Source: ZC4RG35 sp036375695 (GTDB taxonomy: Bacteria > Actinomycetota > Acidimicrobiia > Spongiisociales > ZC4RG35). Taken from it: a DNA stretch of 64,000 bases. Each line of letters begins with the position of its first letter. Within the stretch, counting starts at the first letter, position 1. Position numbers and translations under genes: made by a program. Where the stretch lies: positions 1 through 64,000 of the forward strand of contig DASVBU010000033.1 of assembly GCA_036375695.1 (NCBI GenBank). Reading direction: 5' to 3'. Positions 42,628-51,763 of the stretch are shown piece by piece. The notes beneath the pieces are model-generated. The model was not told the origin of the DNA and searched no databases. It was given only the letters and a program-made list of their open reading frames with translations.

Positions 42628-44288
42628 GACCGAACCCCAGCACCGCTCTCGCCGAGGTCGTCGTCGACGAACTGGTCCGCAACGGGGTCGACTTCTTCGT
42701 CATCTCGCCTGGCTCCCGGTCGGCGGCCCTGGCGATCGCCGCAGCCAGCCATCCCGGAGCGGAGACGGTCATGGTGATCGACGAGCGGTCCGCAGCCTTC
42801 TGGGCGCTGGGACGCTCCAAGGCCGGGCGAGGCGCGGCGGTGATCGGGACGTCCGGCACCGCCGTCGCCAACTGGTTCCCGGCGGTGGTGGAGGCCGACA
42901 GCTCGCTGACCCCGCTCATCCTGCTCTCGGCCGATCGTCCCGCCGAGATGCGAGGCGTCGGGGCCAATCAGACCATCGAGCAGGCGGGCATCTTCGGCGA
43001 CAAGACGAGGCTCGCCCTGGACATCCCGGCACCGGACGGGGAGGACCGCAACGCCTGGTGGCGGGAGCTGGTCTGCCGGGCCGTGGCGGCGAGCCGGGGA
43101 TTCGATGGGAAGCCGGGCCCCGTCCAGGTCAACATCGGGTTCCGGGAGCCAACGGTCCCGGTCTCCGACGACGGCAGGACGGCCGCCGACCCGTACGCGC
43201 ACGACATCGAGGGCCGGCCCGGTGGCAAGCCGTGGGTCGAGCAACGGGAAGAGACCGGCGATTCGCCTTCCGTCGACCTCCGCGGGTCGGGCCGCGGCCT
43301 GGTGATCGCCGGGGACGGCCGATACGACCGGCCGGGTCTCCTCGCCGAAGCCCGACGGCTCGGTTGGCCGATCCTGGCCACCGCCGCGTCGGGTCTGAGG
43401 GGCCAGGGTGTGATCGACGTATATCACCACCTCCTGGCCGGGCCTCTGCCGGAGCCGCTCGTCCCGGACATCGTCATGGCCATCGGCGGCATCGGACCGT
43501 CGGAGCGTCTGGAAGACCTGGTTGCGATGGCCCGGGAGCGGATCCGGGCCGACTACTGGGGACGCAAGATCGATCCCCGCCGCAACGCCACGATCCGTCT
43601 CGCCGCCGATCCCGTGTCCGTGCTGGCATCGATCCCGGGCTCCCCTGAGCCCGCCTGGATCGACGCTTGGTCGCTCGCCCAGGACAAAGTGCGGGGGGCG
43701 GTTTCGGCGGCGGTCGAGTGGGGGACCGGGGCGGCCGTGGTGGCCACCCTGGAGACGACGGGCATGGGCTGCCTGGTGGCGGCGTCGTCGCTGCCGATCC
43801 GTGAGGTCGACGCCCATCTCCGCCGCGGGGTCCCGGTCATTGCCAACCGTGGCGCATCGGGCATCGACGGGATCGTCTCCACCGCCTTGGGGGCCTCCAG
43901 CGTGATACCGGGGACCGTGCTCCTCGCCGGCGACCTCTCGGTGTACCACGACGCCAACGGGTTCCTCGCCGAGGAGGGAATCGGTTTGGTGACGGTCGTC
44001 CTCGACAACGGCGGGGGCGGTCTCTTCGACTCACTGCCCACTGCACGACATGCTCCTTCGTACGAGCGTCTCTTCGTCACCCCACCGAATCGCAATCTCG
44101 CCGACCTGGCCGCTCTGCACCGCATCGAGCATCACGTGGCGATGTCGTCGGACGAGCTACGGGAGGCCGTGGACCGGGGTCTCGCCGATGGTCGCCGTGT
44201 CCTGGTGGAGGTGCCCATCGACCGTGCGCGAGACCTGGAGGCGAGACGCCGGCTCGACGAGGTCGCCCGTTCAGCTCTCCAGGCCTAG
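42624..44288 (+). CDS. menD: SEPHCHC synthase MenD
   Basis: 554 residues, typical length, GTG start. Thiamine-diphosphate enzyme: the N-terminal VVVDELVRNGVDFFVISPGSRSAALA, IDERSAAFWALGRSK with the conserved Glu, TSGTAVANWFPAVVEAD, and in the C-terminal domain VIANRGASGIDGIVSTALG and the ThDP-Mg motif LAGDLSVYHDANGF followed by VVLDNGGGGLF. It adds a succinyl-semialdehyde unit from 2-oxoglutarate to isochorismate, the substrate produced by the convergent menF. The menF end overlaps by 18 nt. Confidence 0.93.
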   Translation: MRPNPSTALAEVVVDELVRNGVDFFVISPGSRSAALAIAAASHPGAETVMVIDERSAAFWALGRSKAGRGAAVIGTSGTAVANWFPAVVEADSSLTPLILLSADRPAEMRGVGANQTIEQAGIFGDKTRLALDIPAPDGEDRNAWWRELVCRAVAASRGFDGKPGPVQVNIGFREPTVPVSDDGRTAADPYAHDIEGRPGGKPWVEQREETGDSPSVDLRGSGRGLVIAGDGRYDRPGLLAEARRLGWPILATAASGLRGQGVIDVYHHLLAGPLPEPLVPDIVMAIGGIGPSERLEDLVAMARERIRADYWGRKIDPRRNATIRLAADPVSVLASIPGSPEPAWIDAWSLAQDKVRGAVSAAVEWGTGAAVVATLETTGMGCLVAASSLPIREVDAHLRRGVPVIANRGASGIDGIVSTALGASSVIPGTVLLAGDLSVYHDANGFLAEEGIGLVTVVLDNGGGGLFDSLPTARHAPSYERLFVTPPNRNLADLAALHRIEHHVAMSSDELREAVDRGLADGRRVLVEVPIDRARDLEARRRLDEVARSALQA

Positions 44289-45266
44289 GGCCCGGAGCAT
44301 CGGCCGGAGCTTGAGGTCGGTCTCCTTCGACTCCCGGTCGCGGTCCGAGCCCACGAGAAGGCCCCCACCGGCGTACAGGGTCACCTGGCTGTCCGTGATC
44401 CGGCCGCATCGCAGAGCGATGGCGAACTCGCCGTTGCCGTCCCGATCGAACCAGCCGACCGGCCCGGCGTAGAGACCGCGCGGCCCTTCGATGCGGCGAA
44501 TGAGGTCGAGGGACGCATCACGCGGCGTGCCGGCCACGGCGGCGGTGGGGTGGAGGTCGGCGAGCACGTCGAGAACGGTGACTCCCGGCTTCAGCTTGCC
44601 CTCGAACCTGGTGCCGACGTGGGTGAGGCCCCCGAAGCGGTGGATGCCCCGGTCGGCCGAGAACTCCGTGGTGAGGGGTGCCAGGGCGGCACCCACGGAC
44701 TCGGCGGTGTGACGATGCTCCGTGAGGATCTGTTCGTTCTCGAGGGCGTCCTCCGTGGCCGCGGTGCCGGCCAGAGCCAGCGACTCGACGCGGTCGTCGT
44801 CGACCCGGACCAGGAGCTCGGGGCTCGCCCCTACGAAGCCGTCGATGAGGAAGCAGTAGGTTCCGGGGTTCTGGTCGATCAGGTGGCGCCAGACTGTCGC
44901 AGGGTCCACCTCCGATTCGAAGACACAAGTCACCCGCCGCGCCAGAACCACCTTGGCCACCTCGCCCGAAGCCAGAGATGTGATGGCGTCGTCGAATCCG
45001 GCCTCCCATTCGGAGCGGCCGTCGTCGGTGACCCGGCCAGATGGGATGGGGGATCCGATGGCGATGGGCACATCGGGGCCGGCCATGACCACCACCGACC
45101 CCGGCTCGTCGGGATCGAAGGTGAATGCCGCCAGGGCCAGCTTGCCTCCGTCCGCCACGAGCAGGTCGAAGGCTCCTCGATACCTGTCCTGACCGGTGCC
45201 GGGGTCTCTGGCTTCTCCCATGGCGCCGACGATGCGGCCGATCGGTGACGACCAGGCGGCTTTCAT
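44271..45266 (-). CDS. menF: Isochorismate synthase
   Basis: 331 residues from ATG 45266, on the short side for the family. Chorismate-binding domain features are VAKVVLARRVT, the Glu/Gly-rich GTAATEDALENEQIL (which contains the metal Glu), LHPTAAVAGTPRDASLDLIRRIE, and the C-terminal GPVGWFDRDGNGEFAIALRCGRI with catalytic His/Arg region. It converts chorismate to isochorismate, the first step of menaquinone synthesis. It is coupled by an ATGA overlap to murI upstream and faces menD. Salicylate-type roles are less likely given menC/menD next door. Confidence 0.9.
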   Translation of the reverse strand: MKAAWSSPIGRIVGAMGEARDPGTGQDRYRGAFDLLVADGGKLALAAFTFDPDEPGSVVVMAGPDVPIAIGSPIPSGRVTDDGRSEWEAGFDDAITSLASGEVAKVVLARRVTCVFESEVDPATVWRHLIDQNPGTYCFLIDGFVGASPELLVRVDDDRVESLALAGTAATEDALENEQILTEHRHTAESVGAALAPLTTEFSADRGIHRFGGLTHVGTRFEGKLKPGVTVLDVLADLHPTAAVAGTPRDASLDLIRRIEGPRGLYAGPVGWFDRDGNGEFAIALRCGRITDSQVTLYAGGGLLVGSDRDRESKETDLKLRPMLRALGLES

Positions 45267-46039
45267 GGGTAGGGGACGATCTCGGCGTCGTCCCATCCGC
45301 CGAGAAGGCTGACGAGGTCGGCGAACTGGTCGAGATCCCCGGAAGCGGCGAGCGTGACCCTGCCCTCGCCTCGCGCCGAGTCGCCCGAGACCCGGGCGGT
45401 CTGCCGGGCCACGGCGGGGGCGGGATCGATCACGTCCACCGAGTCTCCGGCGAGTCTCGAGATGACCGGCCTGAGGAACGAGAAATGGGTGCAGCCGAGC
45501 ACCAGGGTGTCGGCGCCGGCGGCCAGGGCAGCGGAGACCGCGGGCCCGATCATGGACTCGGCCTCCGGCCCGTCGAAGATGCCACGCTCGACCAGCTCGA
45601 CCCACGCCGGGCAGGCCTGCGCCATCACCTGCTTGTCCTCGGCCCAGCGGAGCACCGTCGTGTCGAAGAGTCGCCCCTGGAACGTGGCGGCGGTGGCGAA
45701 GACCCCTATGACACCGGTGCCGGTGCGTTCGGCCGCGGGCTTGACCGCAGGCTCCATCCCCACGATCGGCACGCCGGGGTGACGGGCTCGGAGATCGTCC
45801 AGCGATGCGGCGGACGCGGTGTTGCACGCCACCACGACGGTCCCGGCGCCGTGGTCGAGGAGCCATCCGGCGATCTCCGTCGAGAAGTCACGAACCTCCT
45901 CCAGGCTCCTCGTGCCGTAAGGGGCCCGTTTCCGGTCGGCCACGTAGAGGAGGTCGGCCCCGGGGACGGCGCGACGGATCTCGGCCAGGACCGAGAGGCC
46001 GCCCAATCCGGAGTCGAAGACGCCGATCACCGCCAACAT
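45263..46039 (-). CDS. murI: Glutamate racemase
   Basis: 258 residues from ATG 46039 (MLAVIGVFDSGLGG). Motifs are GVFDSGLGGLSVL with the proton-acceptor Asp/Ser, DRKRAPYGTRSLEE, VVACNTASAASL with the first catalytic Cys and VLGCTHFSFL with the second. It supplies D-glutamate for peptidoglycan. Its stop overlaps the menF start (ATGA), a combination of cell-wall and quinone genes that appears accidental but ensures joint translation. Confidence 0.93.
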   Translation of the reverse strand: MLAVIGVFDSGLGGLSVLAEIRRAVPGADLLYVADRKRAPYGTRSLEEVRDFSTEIAGWLLDHGAGTVVVACNTASAASLDDLRARHPGVPIVGMEPAVKPAAERTGTGVIGVFATAATFQGRLFDTTVLRWAEDKQVMAQACPAWVELVERGIFDGPEAESMIGPAVSAALAAGADTLVLGCTHFSFLRPVISRLAGDSVDVIDPAPAVARQTARVSGDSARGEGRVTLAASGDLDQFADLVSLLGGWDDAEIVPYP

Positions 46040-46083
46040 GACTAGCACCTGGCGGGGCCTAACGCTGGTAGCGTCGCCGCCCG

Positions 46084-46854
46084 ATGGATCTGACAGGCAA
46101 GACAGCAATCGTCACGGGTGGGGTGTCGGGTCTCGGCAACGGCGCAGCCCGCCGGTTCGTGGCCCACGGGGCGAGGGTGGCCATGTTCGACGTCAACCGG
46201 GACAAGGGTCGGGCCGCCGAGGAGGAATTGGGCGAGCAGGCCAGGTTCTTCGAGGTGGACGTGACCGATCCCGAGGCCGTCGCCTCTGCGGTCGCCGGGG
46301 TGGCCGAGCTCTGGGGCGAGATCCAGGTCCTGGTGAATGCGGCAGGGATCGCACCCGCCCAGCGAGTGGTCTCGCGGGACGGATCCCTCTTCGACCTGGA
46401 GCTGTTCCGCACCGTCGTCTCGGTGAACCTGATCGGGATGTTCGACGTGATCCGGAACGTCGCCGGTGTCATGGCCCGGAACGAGCCCCTGGATGACGGC
46501 GAGCGAGGGGTGATCGTCAATGTGGCGTCGATCGCCGCTTTCGAGGGCCAGGTGGGCCAGGCCGCCTACTCCGCTTCCAAGGGTGGGGTGGTGGGCATGA
46601 CCCTCCCCATCGCCCGTGACCTGGGGCCCCTCGGGATAAGGGTCGTGACCATCGCGCCCGGGATCATGGACACACCGCTGTTGGCCGGGGCGCCCGACGA
46701 GCTCAAGGAGGCTCTCGGGAAGATCCAGGTCTTCCCGCAGCGTCTCGGGACGGCCGACGAGTTCGCCCACCTGGTCCACGCCATCGTCGAGAACCGGATG
46801 CTCAACGGCGAGGTGATCCGTCTCGACGCCGGCGCCCGGATGCCACCGAAATAG
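46084..46854 (+). CDS. Short-chain dehydrogenase (3-hydroxyacyl-CoA dehydrogenase type-2-like)
   Basis: 256 residues. SDR motifs are AIVTGGVSGLGNGAA for cofactor binding, DVTDPEAV, VLVNAAGIA, the catalytic Ser in VNVASIAAF and YSASKGG with the Tyr and Lys. The overall pattern, including the LPIARDLGPLGIRVVTIAPGIMDTPLL stretch, matches 3-hydroxyacyl-CoA dehydrogenase type 2/17-beta-HSD 10-like enzymes, so oxidation of a short 3-hydroxyacyl-CoA is likely. A TAGCGT box lies 9 nt before the ATG. It is convergent with an acyl-CoA ligase gene. Confidence 0.85.
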   Translation: MDLTGKTAIVTGGVSGLGNGAARRFVAHGARVAMFDVNRDKGRAAEEELGEQARFFEVDVTDPEAVASAVAGVAELWGEIQVLVNAAGIAPAQRVVSRDGSLFDLELFRTVVSVNLIGMFDVIRNVAGVMARNEPLDDGERGVIVNVASIAAFEGQVGQAAYSASKGGVVGMTLPIARDLGPLGIRVVTIAPGIMDTPLLAGAPDELKEALGKIQVFPQRLGTADEFAHLVHAIVENRMLNGEVIRLDAGARMPPK

Positions 46855-46965
46855 AGGGCTGGGATCAGTCCGCCATGCGCAGCATGGGGGAAGGTACCGC
46901 TGGCCGAAGGCCGGGGGTAGAGGGGTGCCCAACCTGTCCCAAGGGTCGGGCGCGTGTCATCGTGT

Positions 46966-46990
46966 CATCTCAGCGCCCTGCGCTGAGATG
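46966..46990. terminator. Perfect stem-loop at the 3' end of the acyl-CoA ligase gene
   Basis: A 10-bp perfect inverted repeat (CATCTCAGCG / CGCTGAGATG) with a 5-nt loop spans the ligase stop codon. It lies between convergent genes and could terminate both directions; no T tract is present. Confidence 0.5.
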
Positions 46991-48907
46991 CCCGAGTGAT
47001 TCCGGGTTCTCCAGGCTGGAGACGTCACCGGGATCCTGGCCCAGGGCGACCGCTTTGACCACACGTCGCATGATCTTCTGCGACCGGGTCCTGGGGAGGT
47101 CGGGGACGAAGACGACGATGGCGGGGCGGAACGGGTTGCCCAACGACGCCGCCACCGCGTCGGAGACCTTCTTCTCCAGATCGACGTCCGCCTCCACGCC
47201 GGGAGCGGGCACGGCGTACAGCGCCACCGTCTCTCCCTTGATCGGGTCGGGGACACCGATGGCCGCGGCCATGGTCACCTCCTCGAGGGCAACCGCCGCC
47301 GACTCGATCTCCGCCGGGCCCACACGCTTGCCGGCGATGTTGAGCGTGTCGTCGGACCTCCCGTGGAGATACCAGAAGCCGTCCTGGTCGACGGACGCCC
47401 AGTCTCCGTGCACCCAGACACCGGGGAATCTGCTCCAGTACGTCTCCAGGTATCGGTCGGGCTCGCCCCAGAACCCGCGGGTCATCGCGGGCCAGGAGTC
47501 TTCGATCACCAGCTCGCCGACCTCGCCACGCACCGGCTTGCCCTCGGGGTCGTAGACGTTCGCTGCGACACCGAACGACGGCCTGCCCAGCGATGTGGGC
47601 TTGATCCCTTGCAGCAGGTTGACCGAGAGGATGCAGGCGCCGATCTCGGTCCCTCCCGAGAGATTGACGATCGGGATCCGCTCCTCGCCCACGTCCCGGA
47701 ACAGCCACCACCAGGGCTCGGGGTTCCAAGGCTCCCCGGTCGAGCCGAAGGCCTGCAGCCGGGACAGGTCGTGCTTCTTCGCCTGCTCGGCGCCATGTGG
47801 CTGCAGCGCCCGGATCAGTGTCGGGGAGATGCCGAGATGGGTGACGCCGAGCTCGGAGGCGACCCGCCATATCCGGTCGGGCCCCGGGTGGTCGGGAGCG
47901 CCGTCGTAGGTGGCGATGGCGGCACCGTTGGCCAGACCGGCGACCACGGTCCACGGCCCCATGATCCACCCCATGTCGGTGACCCACATCAGCGTGTCAC
48001 CCGGCTGGACCTCCATCTGGAAGGCCCCTTCGGCGGCCAGCTTGACCGTCAGACCCGCCTGGACGTGGACGGCTCCCTTGGGCCTCCCGGTCGTCCCCGA
48101 CGTGTAGGCGATCATCACGGGATCCTCGGACCAGGTCGGCGCCGGCGGGAGCGGCTCGGACTCGGGAACCAACTCGTGCCACCAGTGGTCGCGCTCTGCC
48201 CTCATCGGCGTCTCGTGACCTGGCAGGTAGTCGACCACCAGCATCGAGGCGGGGCAGTCGGCGATGCGCAGCGCCTCGTCTGCCGTCGGCTTCATCGCCA
48301 CCGGCCGGCCGCGCCGTTGGAACGCATTGCCACAGATCAGGACCCTGGGGCTCGGGTCGAGGAGCCGGCTGGCGACGGCATCCGCCCCGTATCCGGAGAA
48401 GACGGGGATGAAGATGGCGCCCAGGCGCGCTACCGCCAGCATGGCGGCTACCGCTTCGAGGGACATCGGAAGGAAGACCGCTACCGCGTCACCGCGGCGG
48501 ACACCGAGGGCGGCGAGGGCGCCGGCCACTCGCGAGACCAGGTCGGCGAGCTCCGAGAAGGTGACGACGCCGACCTCACCCGACTCCTTCAGGGACTTGA
48601 CCGCCACGCGGTCGGGATCCTCCTGGGCCCATCGGTCGACGCAAGCCTTGGACAAGTTGAACCGCCCGTCGACGAACCAGGTCGACCACTCGACACCGCG
48701 AGAGGTGTCCCTGATCACGGTGGGCTCACGGTCGAACGGGAGACCGAGGAAGCGGACCACTTCCCACCAGAACCACTCGGGATCCTCCACCGATCGTGCA
48801 CCCAGCTCATCGAGGCTGGAGATCCCGTGCGCCTCCATGAATCGGGCAGTGTTCGTGGACCTGGCGCGCTCCGGATCGGGCCGCCACACGACCTCGAACT
48901 GCTCCAT
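46970..48907 (-). CDS. AMP-forming acyl-CoA/acetoacetate-CoA-type ligase
   Basis: 645 residues from ATG 48907, which has a TACCCT box 8 nt upstream. It has an acetyl-CoA-synthetase-type N-terminal domain (WWEVVRFLGLPF, WSTWFVDGRFNLSKACVDRW), the AMP motif IAYTSGTTGRPKGAVHV, GSTGEPWNPE, the GGTEIGACIL A5 motif, the ADP-loop GDWASVDQDGFWYLHGRSDDTLNIAGKRVGPAEIES and the C-terminal catalytic-Lys region RTRSQKIMRR. It activates a small carboxylic acid with ATP and CoA. The length and N-terminus point to acetate, propionate or acetoacetate-like substrates, not long fatty acids. Confidence 0.87.
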   Translation of the reverse strand: MEQFEVVWRPDPERARSTNTARFMEAHGISSLDELGARSVEDPEWFWWEVVRFLGLPFDREPTVIRDTSRGVEWSTWFVDGRFNLSKACVDRWAQEDPDRVAVKSLKESGEVGVVTFSELADLVSRVAGALAALGVRRGDAVAVFLPMSLEAVAAMLAVARLGAIFIPVFSGYGADAVASRLLDPSPRVLICGNAFQRRGRPVAMKPTADEALRIADCPASMLVVDYLPGHETPMRAERDHWWHELVPESEPLPPAPTWSEDPVMIAYTSGTTGRPKGAVHVQAGLTVKLAAEGAFQMEVQPGDTLMWVTDMGWIMGPWTVVAGLANGAAIATYDGAPDHPGPDRIWRVASELGVTHLGISPTLIRALQPHGAEQAKKHDLSRLQAFGSTGEPWNPEPWWWLFRDVGEERIPIVNLSGGTEIGACILSVNLLQGIKPTSLGRPSFGVAANVYDPEGKPVRGEVGELVIEDSWPAMTRGFWGEPDRYLETYWSRFPGVWVHGDWASVDQDGFWYLHGRSDDTLNIAGKRVGPAEIESAAVALEEVTMAAAIGVPDPIKGETVALYAVPAPGVEADVDLEKKVSDAVAASLGNPFRPAIVVFVPDLPRTRSQKIMRRVVKAVALGQDPGDVSSLENPESLGHLSAGR

Positions 48908-48915
48908 CACGGCCG

Positions 48916-48958
48916 AGGGTAACGAAAGCTGCGCATGGTCGTGACGGTGACGTACGCT
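48916..48958. promoter_or_regulatory. Divergent promoters for acyl-CoA ligase and AI-2E transporter
   Basis: TACCCT on the minus strand (48921-48916) is 8 nt from the ligase ATG. TACGCT on the plus strand (48953-48958) is 9 nt from the ATG at 48968. No ribosome binding site precedes either gene. Confidence 0.5.
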
Positions 48959-48967
48959 GACGCAGCC

Positions 48968-50086
48968 ATGACACCCGCCGAGCGAGCGGAGATGCGGAGA
49001 TTCCGCAATCGGACCCTCGTGGTCGCCGGAGTCCTTCTCGGCGTGTTGGCGGTGCTGTGGCTGACGTGGCGCCTCTCCAACCTCTTGTTCATGATCTTCG
49101 TGGCGCTGTTCATCACCATCGCCTTCGAGCCGCCGGTGCACTGGCTGGAGAAGAAAGGTTGGCGGCGCGGGATGGCTGCCTTCGTCGTGCTCCTGGCGGC
49201 GGTGCTGTTGATCGCCGGCTTCATCGCCGCCCTGGCGCCGCTGTTCGTGGCGCAGGTTGACCAGTTGGTCCAGGAGTTGCCGAGGATCATCGAGTCCTTC
49301 GCCACCTGGCTCAACGAGAGTTTCGGCCTCCAGATCGAGGTCGATCCGGAGAAGCTGGCCTCCGACCTGGGCGCGTCGTGGCAACAGGTCGGCGGCGGGC
49401 TCGCCGGTGGTGTCCTCACCTTCCTCAGCTCGGTGGGGAACTTCCTCCTCTTCACCACGACCACGGCCCTGTTCGCGTTCTTCATGCTCGCGGAGCTGCC
49501 CCAGATGCAGCGCACGGTCCTCTCGTTCATGCCCAAGGAGCGTCAGATGCGGGCCTTGGAGATCTGGGACGTGGCCGTGGAGAAGATGGGTGGCTACATC
49601 TACTCGCGCCTCGTCCTGGCGGTCATCGGCGCAGGCGTGGCTTGGGCCGGGCTCCAGATCCTCGGTGTGCCGTTCGCGCCTTCGCTCGGCATCTGGGTGG
49701 GTGTGCTCAGCCAGTTCGTCCCGGTGGTGGGCACGTACCTGGCGATGATCCTTCCCGCCATCGTCGCCTTCACCTTCAACGGCATCCAGACCATGGTCTG
49801 GGTCATCGTGATCTTCGTCGTCTATCAGCAGGTCGAGAACTACCTGGTCGGGCCATGGATCACGAAGCGCACCATGGAGATCCACCCGGCCATCACCGTG
49901 GGGGCCATCCTGGCCGGCGGATACCTGCTCGGCGGCGTGGGCGTCATCCTGGCCCTGCCGGTCGCCGGAATCGTCCAGGCGATCATCGGCGAGTACCGGA
50001 AGAGCCATGACGTGGTCCTCGACGACGAGGAGTTCATGGCGGCAAGGGAGGAGGTCATCGAGTCCCCGGAAGAGACCCCGGACTGA
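48968..50086 (+). CDS. AI-2E family (UPF0118) transporter
   Basis: 372 residues with about eight membrane helices. The N-terminal pair is LVVAGVLLGVLAVLWLTW and LLFMIFVALFITIAFEPPVHWLEKKGWRR; a soluble loop follows (about 95-140). The C-terminal family signature is GVLSQFVPVVGTYLAMILPAI ... YQQVENYLVGPWI ... HPAITVGAILAGGYLLGGVGVILALPVAGIV. Members export autoinducer-2 or act as Na+/H+ antiporters; the specific role here is unknown. I chose ATG 48968 because of the TACGCT box 9 nt before it. Its stop overlaps the proposed CTG start of the next gene. Confidence 0.85.
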   Translation: MTPAERAEMRRFRNRTLVVAGVLLGVLAVLWLTWRLSNLLFMIFVALFITIAFEPPVHWLEKKGWRRGMAAFVVLLAAVLLIAGFIAALAPLFVAQVDQLVQELPRIIESFATWLNESFGLQIEVDPEKLASDLGASWQQVGGGLAGGVLTFLSSVGNFLLFTTTTALFAFFMLAELPQMQRTVLSFMPKERQMRALEIWDVAVEKMGGYIYSRLVLAVIGAGVAWAGLQILGVPFAPSLGIWVGVLSQFVPVVGTYLAMILPAIVAFTFNGIQTMVWVIVIFVVYQQVENYLVGPWITKRTMEIHPAITVGAILAGGYLLGGVGVILALPVAGIVQAIIGEYRKSHDVVLDDEEFMAAREEVIESPEETPD

Positions 50087-51753
50087 CGAGGGACAGGGCC
50101 CTCGCCGTCCTTCTCCTGCTCCTCATCGTCGCTGCATGCCGGTCCGCGTCCTCGTCCACCACCTCGACCACGGTGGCAGTCGTCCGGACCCCTTCCACCA
50201 CGGAGCCGGTGCCCGTTCTTCGGGTGGCGACCCTGGGTGGTCCTTCGGCGCCGAACTGGTGGGCCGCGCTGGGCGCGGAGGCGAGCCCGGTCGACCGCGT
50301 CCGCGCCCACCTCATGACCGCTTCCCTGTTCACCGGCACCAGCCTGGAGCCGGTGCCCGACCTGGCGCTGCTGCCGCTGGCGACGCCTCGCCCCGAAGGG
50401 GGTGGGGAATGGGTGGTGGAACAAGAGATCGCCGCCGACCGACGCTGGAGCGACGGCTCGCCGATCGTGGCCTCGGATCTGGTGTTCTATCTCGAGAGGG
50501 CTCGCGAACTGGCGCTGGACGGGAGCCACGTCGTCCCGCAAGGCCTCGTGGCGGTGGAGGCCCCTGACGAACACACGGTCCGGGTGCGTTTCGACCGCTC
50601 CCCGGGCCCGGCCCTGTGGCCGGGAGCGATCGGGCTGGCGCCCTTCGTGCCCGCCCATCATTGGGAGCCACTGCTCCGGGACGTGGGCGACCGTCTCGCC
50701 CTCTACGGGATGGAGTTCCGGCAGCCTCCCGTCGCCCGGGCCCTGGCGGTCGAGTGGGTCGAGATGGAGACGAGGGGGGAGGCCTACCGTTTGCTCGCGG
50801 CGGGGGAGGTCGATCTGGTGCACGATCCCTCGGGGATCGCGGGCCTGGATCAGGAGACCCTGGAGCTGCTCGAGGAATCGGAGCGCGTCTCCCTCACCAC
50901 GAATGTCCGCTCCCCCCTGAGGGTCCTGGCGATGAACCAGCGCGGCGCGCCGTTCGACGACCCTGCGCTGCGGATCGCCGTCGCCGCGGTCGTGGATCGA
51001 GTCGAAATGTCCGAGGCCCTGGGAACCGTCCCGGCCTTCTCGTTCCACGACCCGGAGGCGGAGGTTCCCGCCGGGCCCGGCACCTTCGACGGCGAGAGGC
51101 TGGATCTGGCGGCGCGGCTCGATGCCGCCGTGACGCTCCTCGAGGAAGCCGGGTACTCGTGGGCGACGCCACCCGGGATGGCGGGCGGCGATCCTGTGGC
51201 CGGCACCGGGCTCACCCGTCCGAACGGCTCGGCCGTCGGACCGATCCAGTTCCTGGTCTCCGAACTGGACCCGGTCAGGGTCGAAGCGGCCCGATGGATC
51301 GCCGGGAGGGTGGCCCTACTCGGTCTCGAGATCGAGGTGGTCCGCATGTCCGACCTGGCAGGGATCGTCCTTCCGCCGGTCTCACAGGACCGCGCCTCGG
51401 GCTGGTCGATGGCGCTCCTCGGCTGGCGTTGGACCGGGCCGGCCGACCCCGCGGGTCTCCTCATCCATCTCTTCCATTCCTCCGAGGACAGCTTCCTCCG
51501 GGGAGGCACCAATGTCACCGGTTTCACCTCGCCCGTCTTCGACGATCTGGCCGACAGGTACCGGGCCACCGGCTCGCCGTCCCGGGCGTCCGAGATCGCC
51601 GCCCAGATGGAGGCCGTGGTGTTGCAGGAGGTGGCGCAGCTGCCCCTGTACCGGGAGACGATCACCGAGGCGCATGCCGCCGGGTTGCCGTTCGCCCCGG
51701 TCATCGACGGGATCGGTTCCGACCCGAGGAGCTGGCCGTACCAGACGCCGTGA
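50083..51753 (+). CDS. Family 5 extracellular solute-binding lipoprotein (probable CTG start)
   Basis: 556 residues if begun at CTG 50083. With this start the protein opens with RALAVLLLLLIVAAC, a complete lipoprotein signal, then a Ser/Thr linker. No ATG, GTG or TTG exists in frame between the upstream stop at 50008 and the GTG at 50173, and that GTG would remove the signal. The CTGA overlap with the AI-2E stop mirrors the ATGA/GTGA overlaps elsewhere. The mature protein is a normal SBP_bac_5 fold: LRVATLGGPSAPNWW, RRWSDGSPIVASDLVFYLERA, LRVLAMNQRGAPFDDPALR, and a C-terminal lobe ending LPLYRETITEAH. It would bind peptides or similar solutes; no ABC permease is linked. Confidence 0.78.
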   Translation: MTRDRALAVLLLLLIVAACRSASSSTTSTTVAVVRTPSTTEPVPVLRVATLGGPSAPNWWAALGAEASPVDRVRAHLMTASLFTGTSLEPVPDLALLPLATPRPEGGGEWVVEQEIAADRRWSDGSPIVASDLVFYLERARELALDGSHVVPQGLVAVEAPDEHTVRVRFDRSPGPALWPGAIGLAPFVPAHHWEPLLRDVGDRLALYGMEFRQPPVARALAVEWVEMETRGEAYRLLAAGEVDLVHDPSGIAGLDQETLELLEESERVSLTTNVRSPLRVLAMNQRGAPFDDPALRIAVAAVVDRVEMSEALGTVPAFSFHDPEAEVPAGPGTFDGERLDLAARLDAAVTLLEEAGYSWATPPGMAGGDPVAGTGLTRPNGSAVGPIQFLVSELDPVRVEAARWIAGRVALLGLEIEVVRMSDLAGIVLPPVSQDRASGWSMALLGWRWTGPADPAGLLIHLFHSSEDSFLRGGTNVTGFTSPVFDDLADRYRATGSPSRASEIAAQMEAVVLQEVAQLPLYRETITEAHAAGLPFAPVIDGIGSDPRSWPYQTP

Positions 51754-51763
51754 AGGTTCCGCC

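Noticed and set aside
46902..46912. GGCCGAAGGCC as a terminator stem
   Set aside because: Only 4 bp of stem; the 10-bp stem at 46966-46990 is a far better candidate in the same gap.
46875..47555. 226-residue open frame on the plus strand in the SDR/ligase gap
   Set aside because: Most of it is antisense to the ligase C-terminal domain, and composition is Arg/Ser/Thr-rich without recognisable domains.
48908..50008. N-terminal extension of the acyl-CoA ligase giving a ~1000-residue protein
   Set aside because: It is antisense to the AI-2E transporter and rich in His, Asp and Gln as expected of GC-rich shadow frames. The ligase family begins at ATG 48907.
50173..51753. Annotation of the first binding protein from GTG 50173
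   Set aside because: This would delete an evident lipoprotein signal peptide encoded in the same frame just upstream; CTG 50083 explains the data better.
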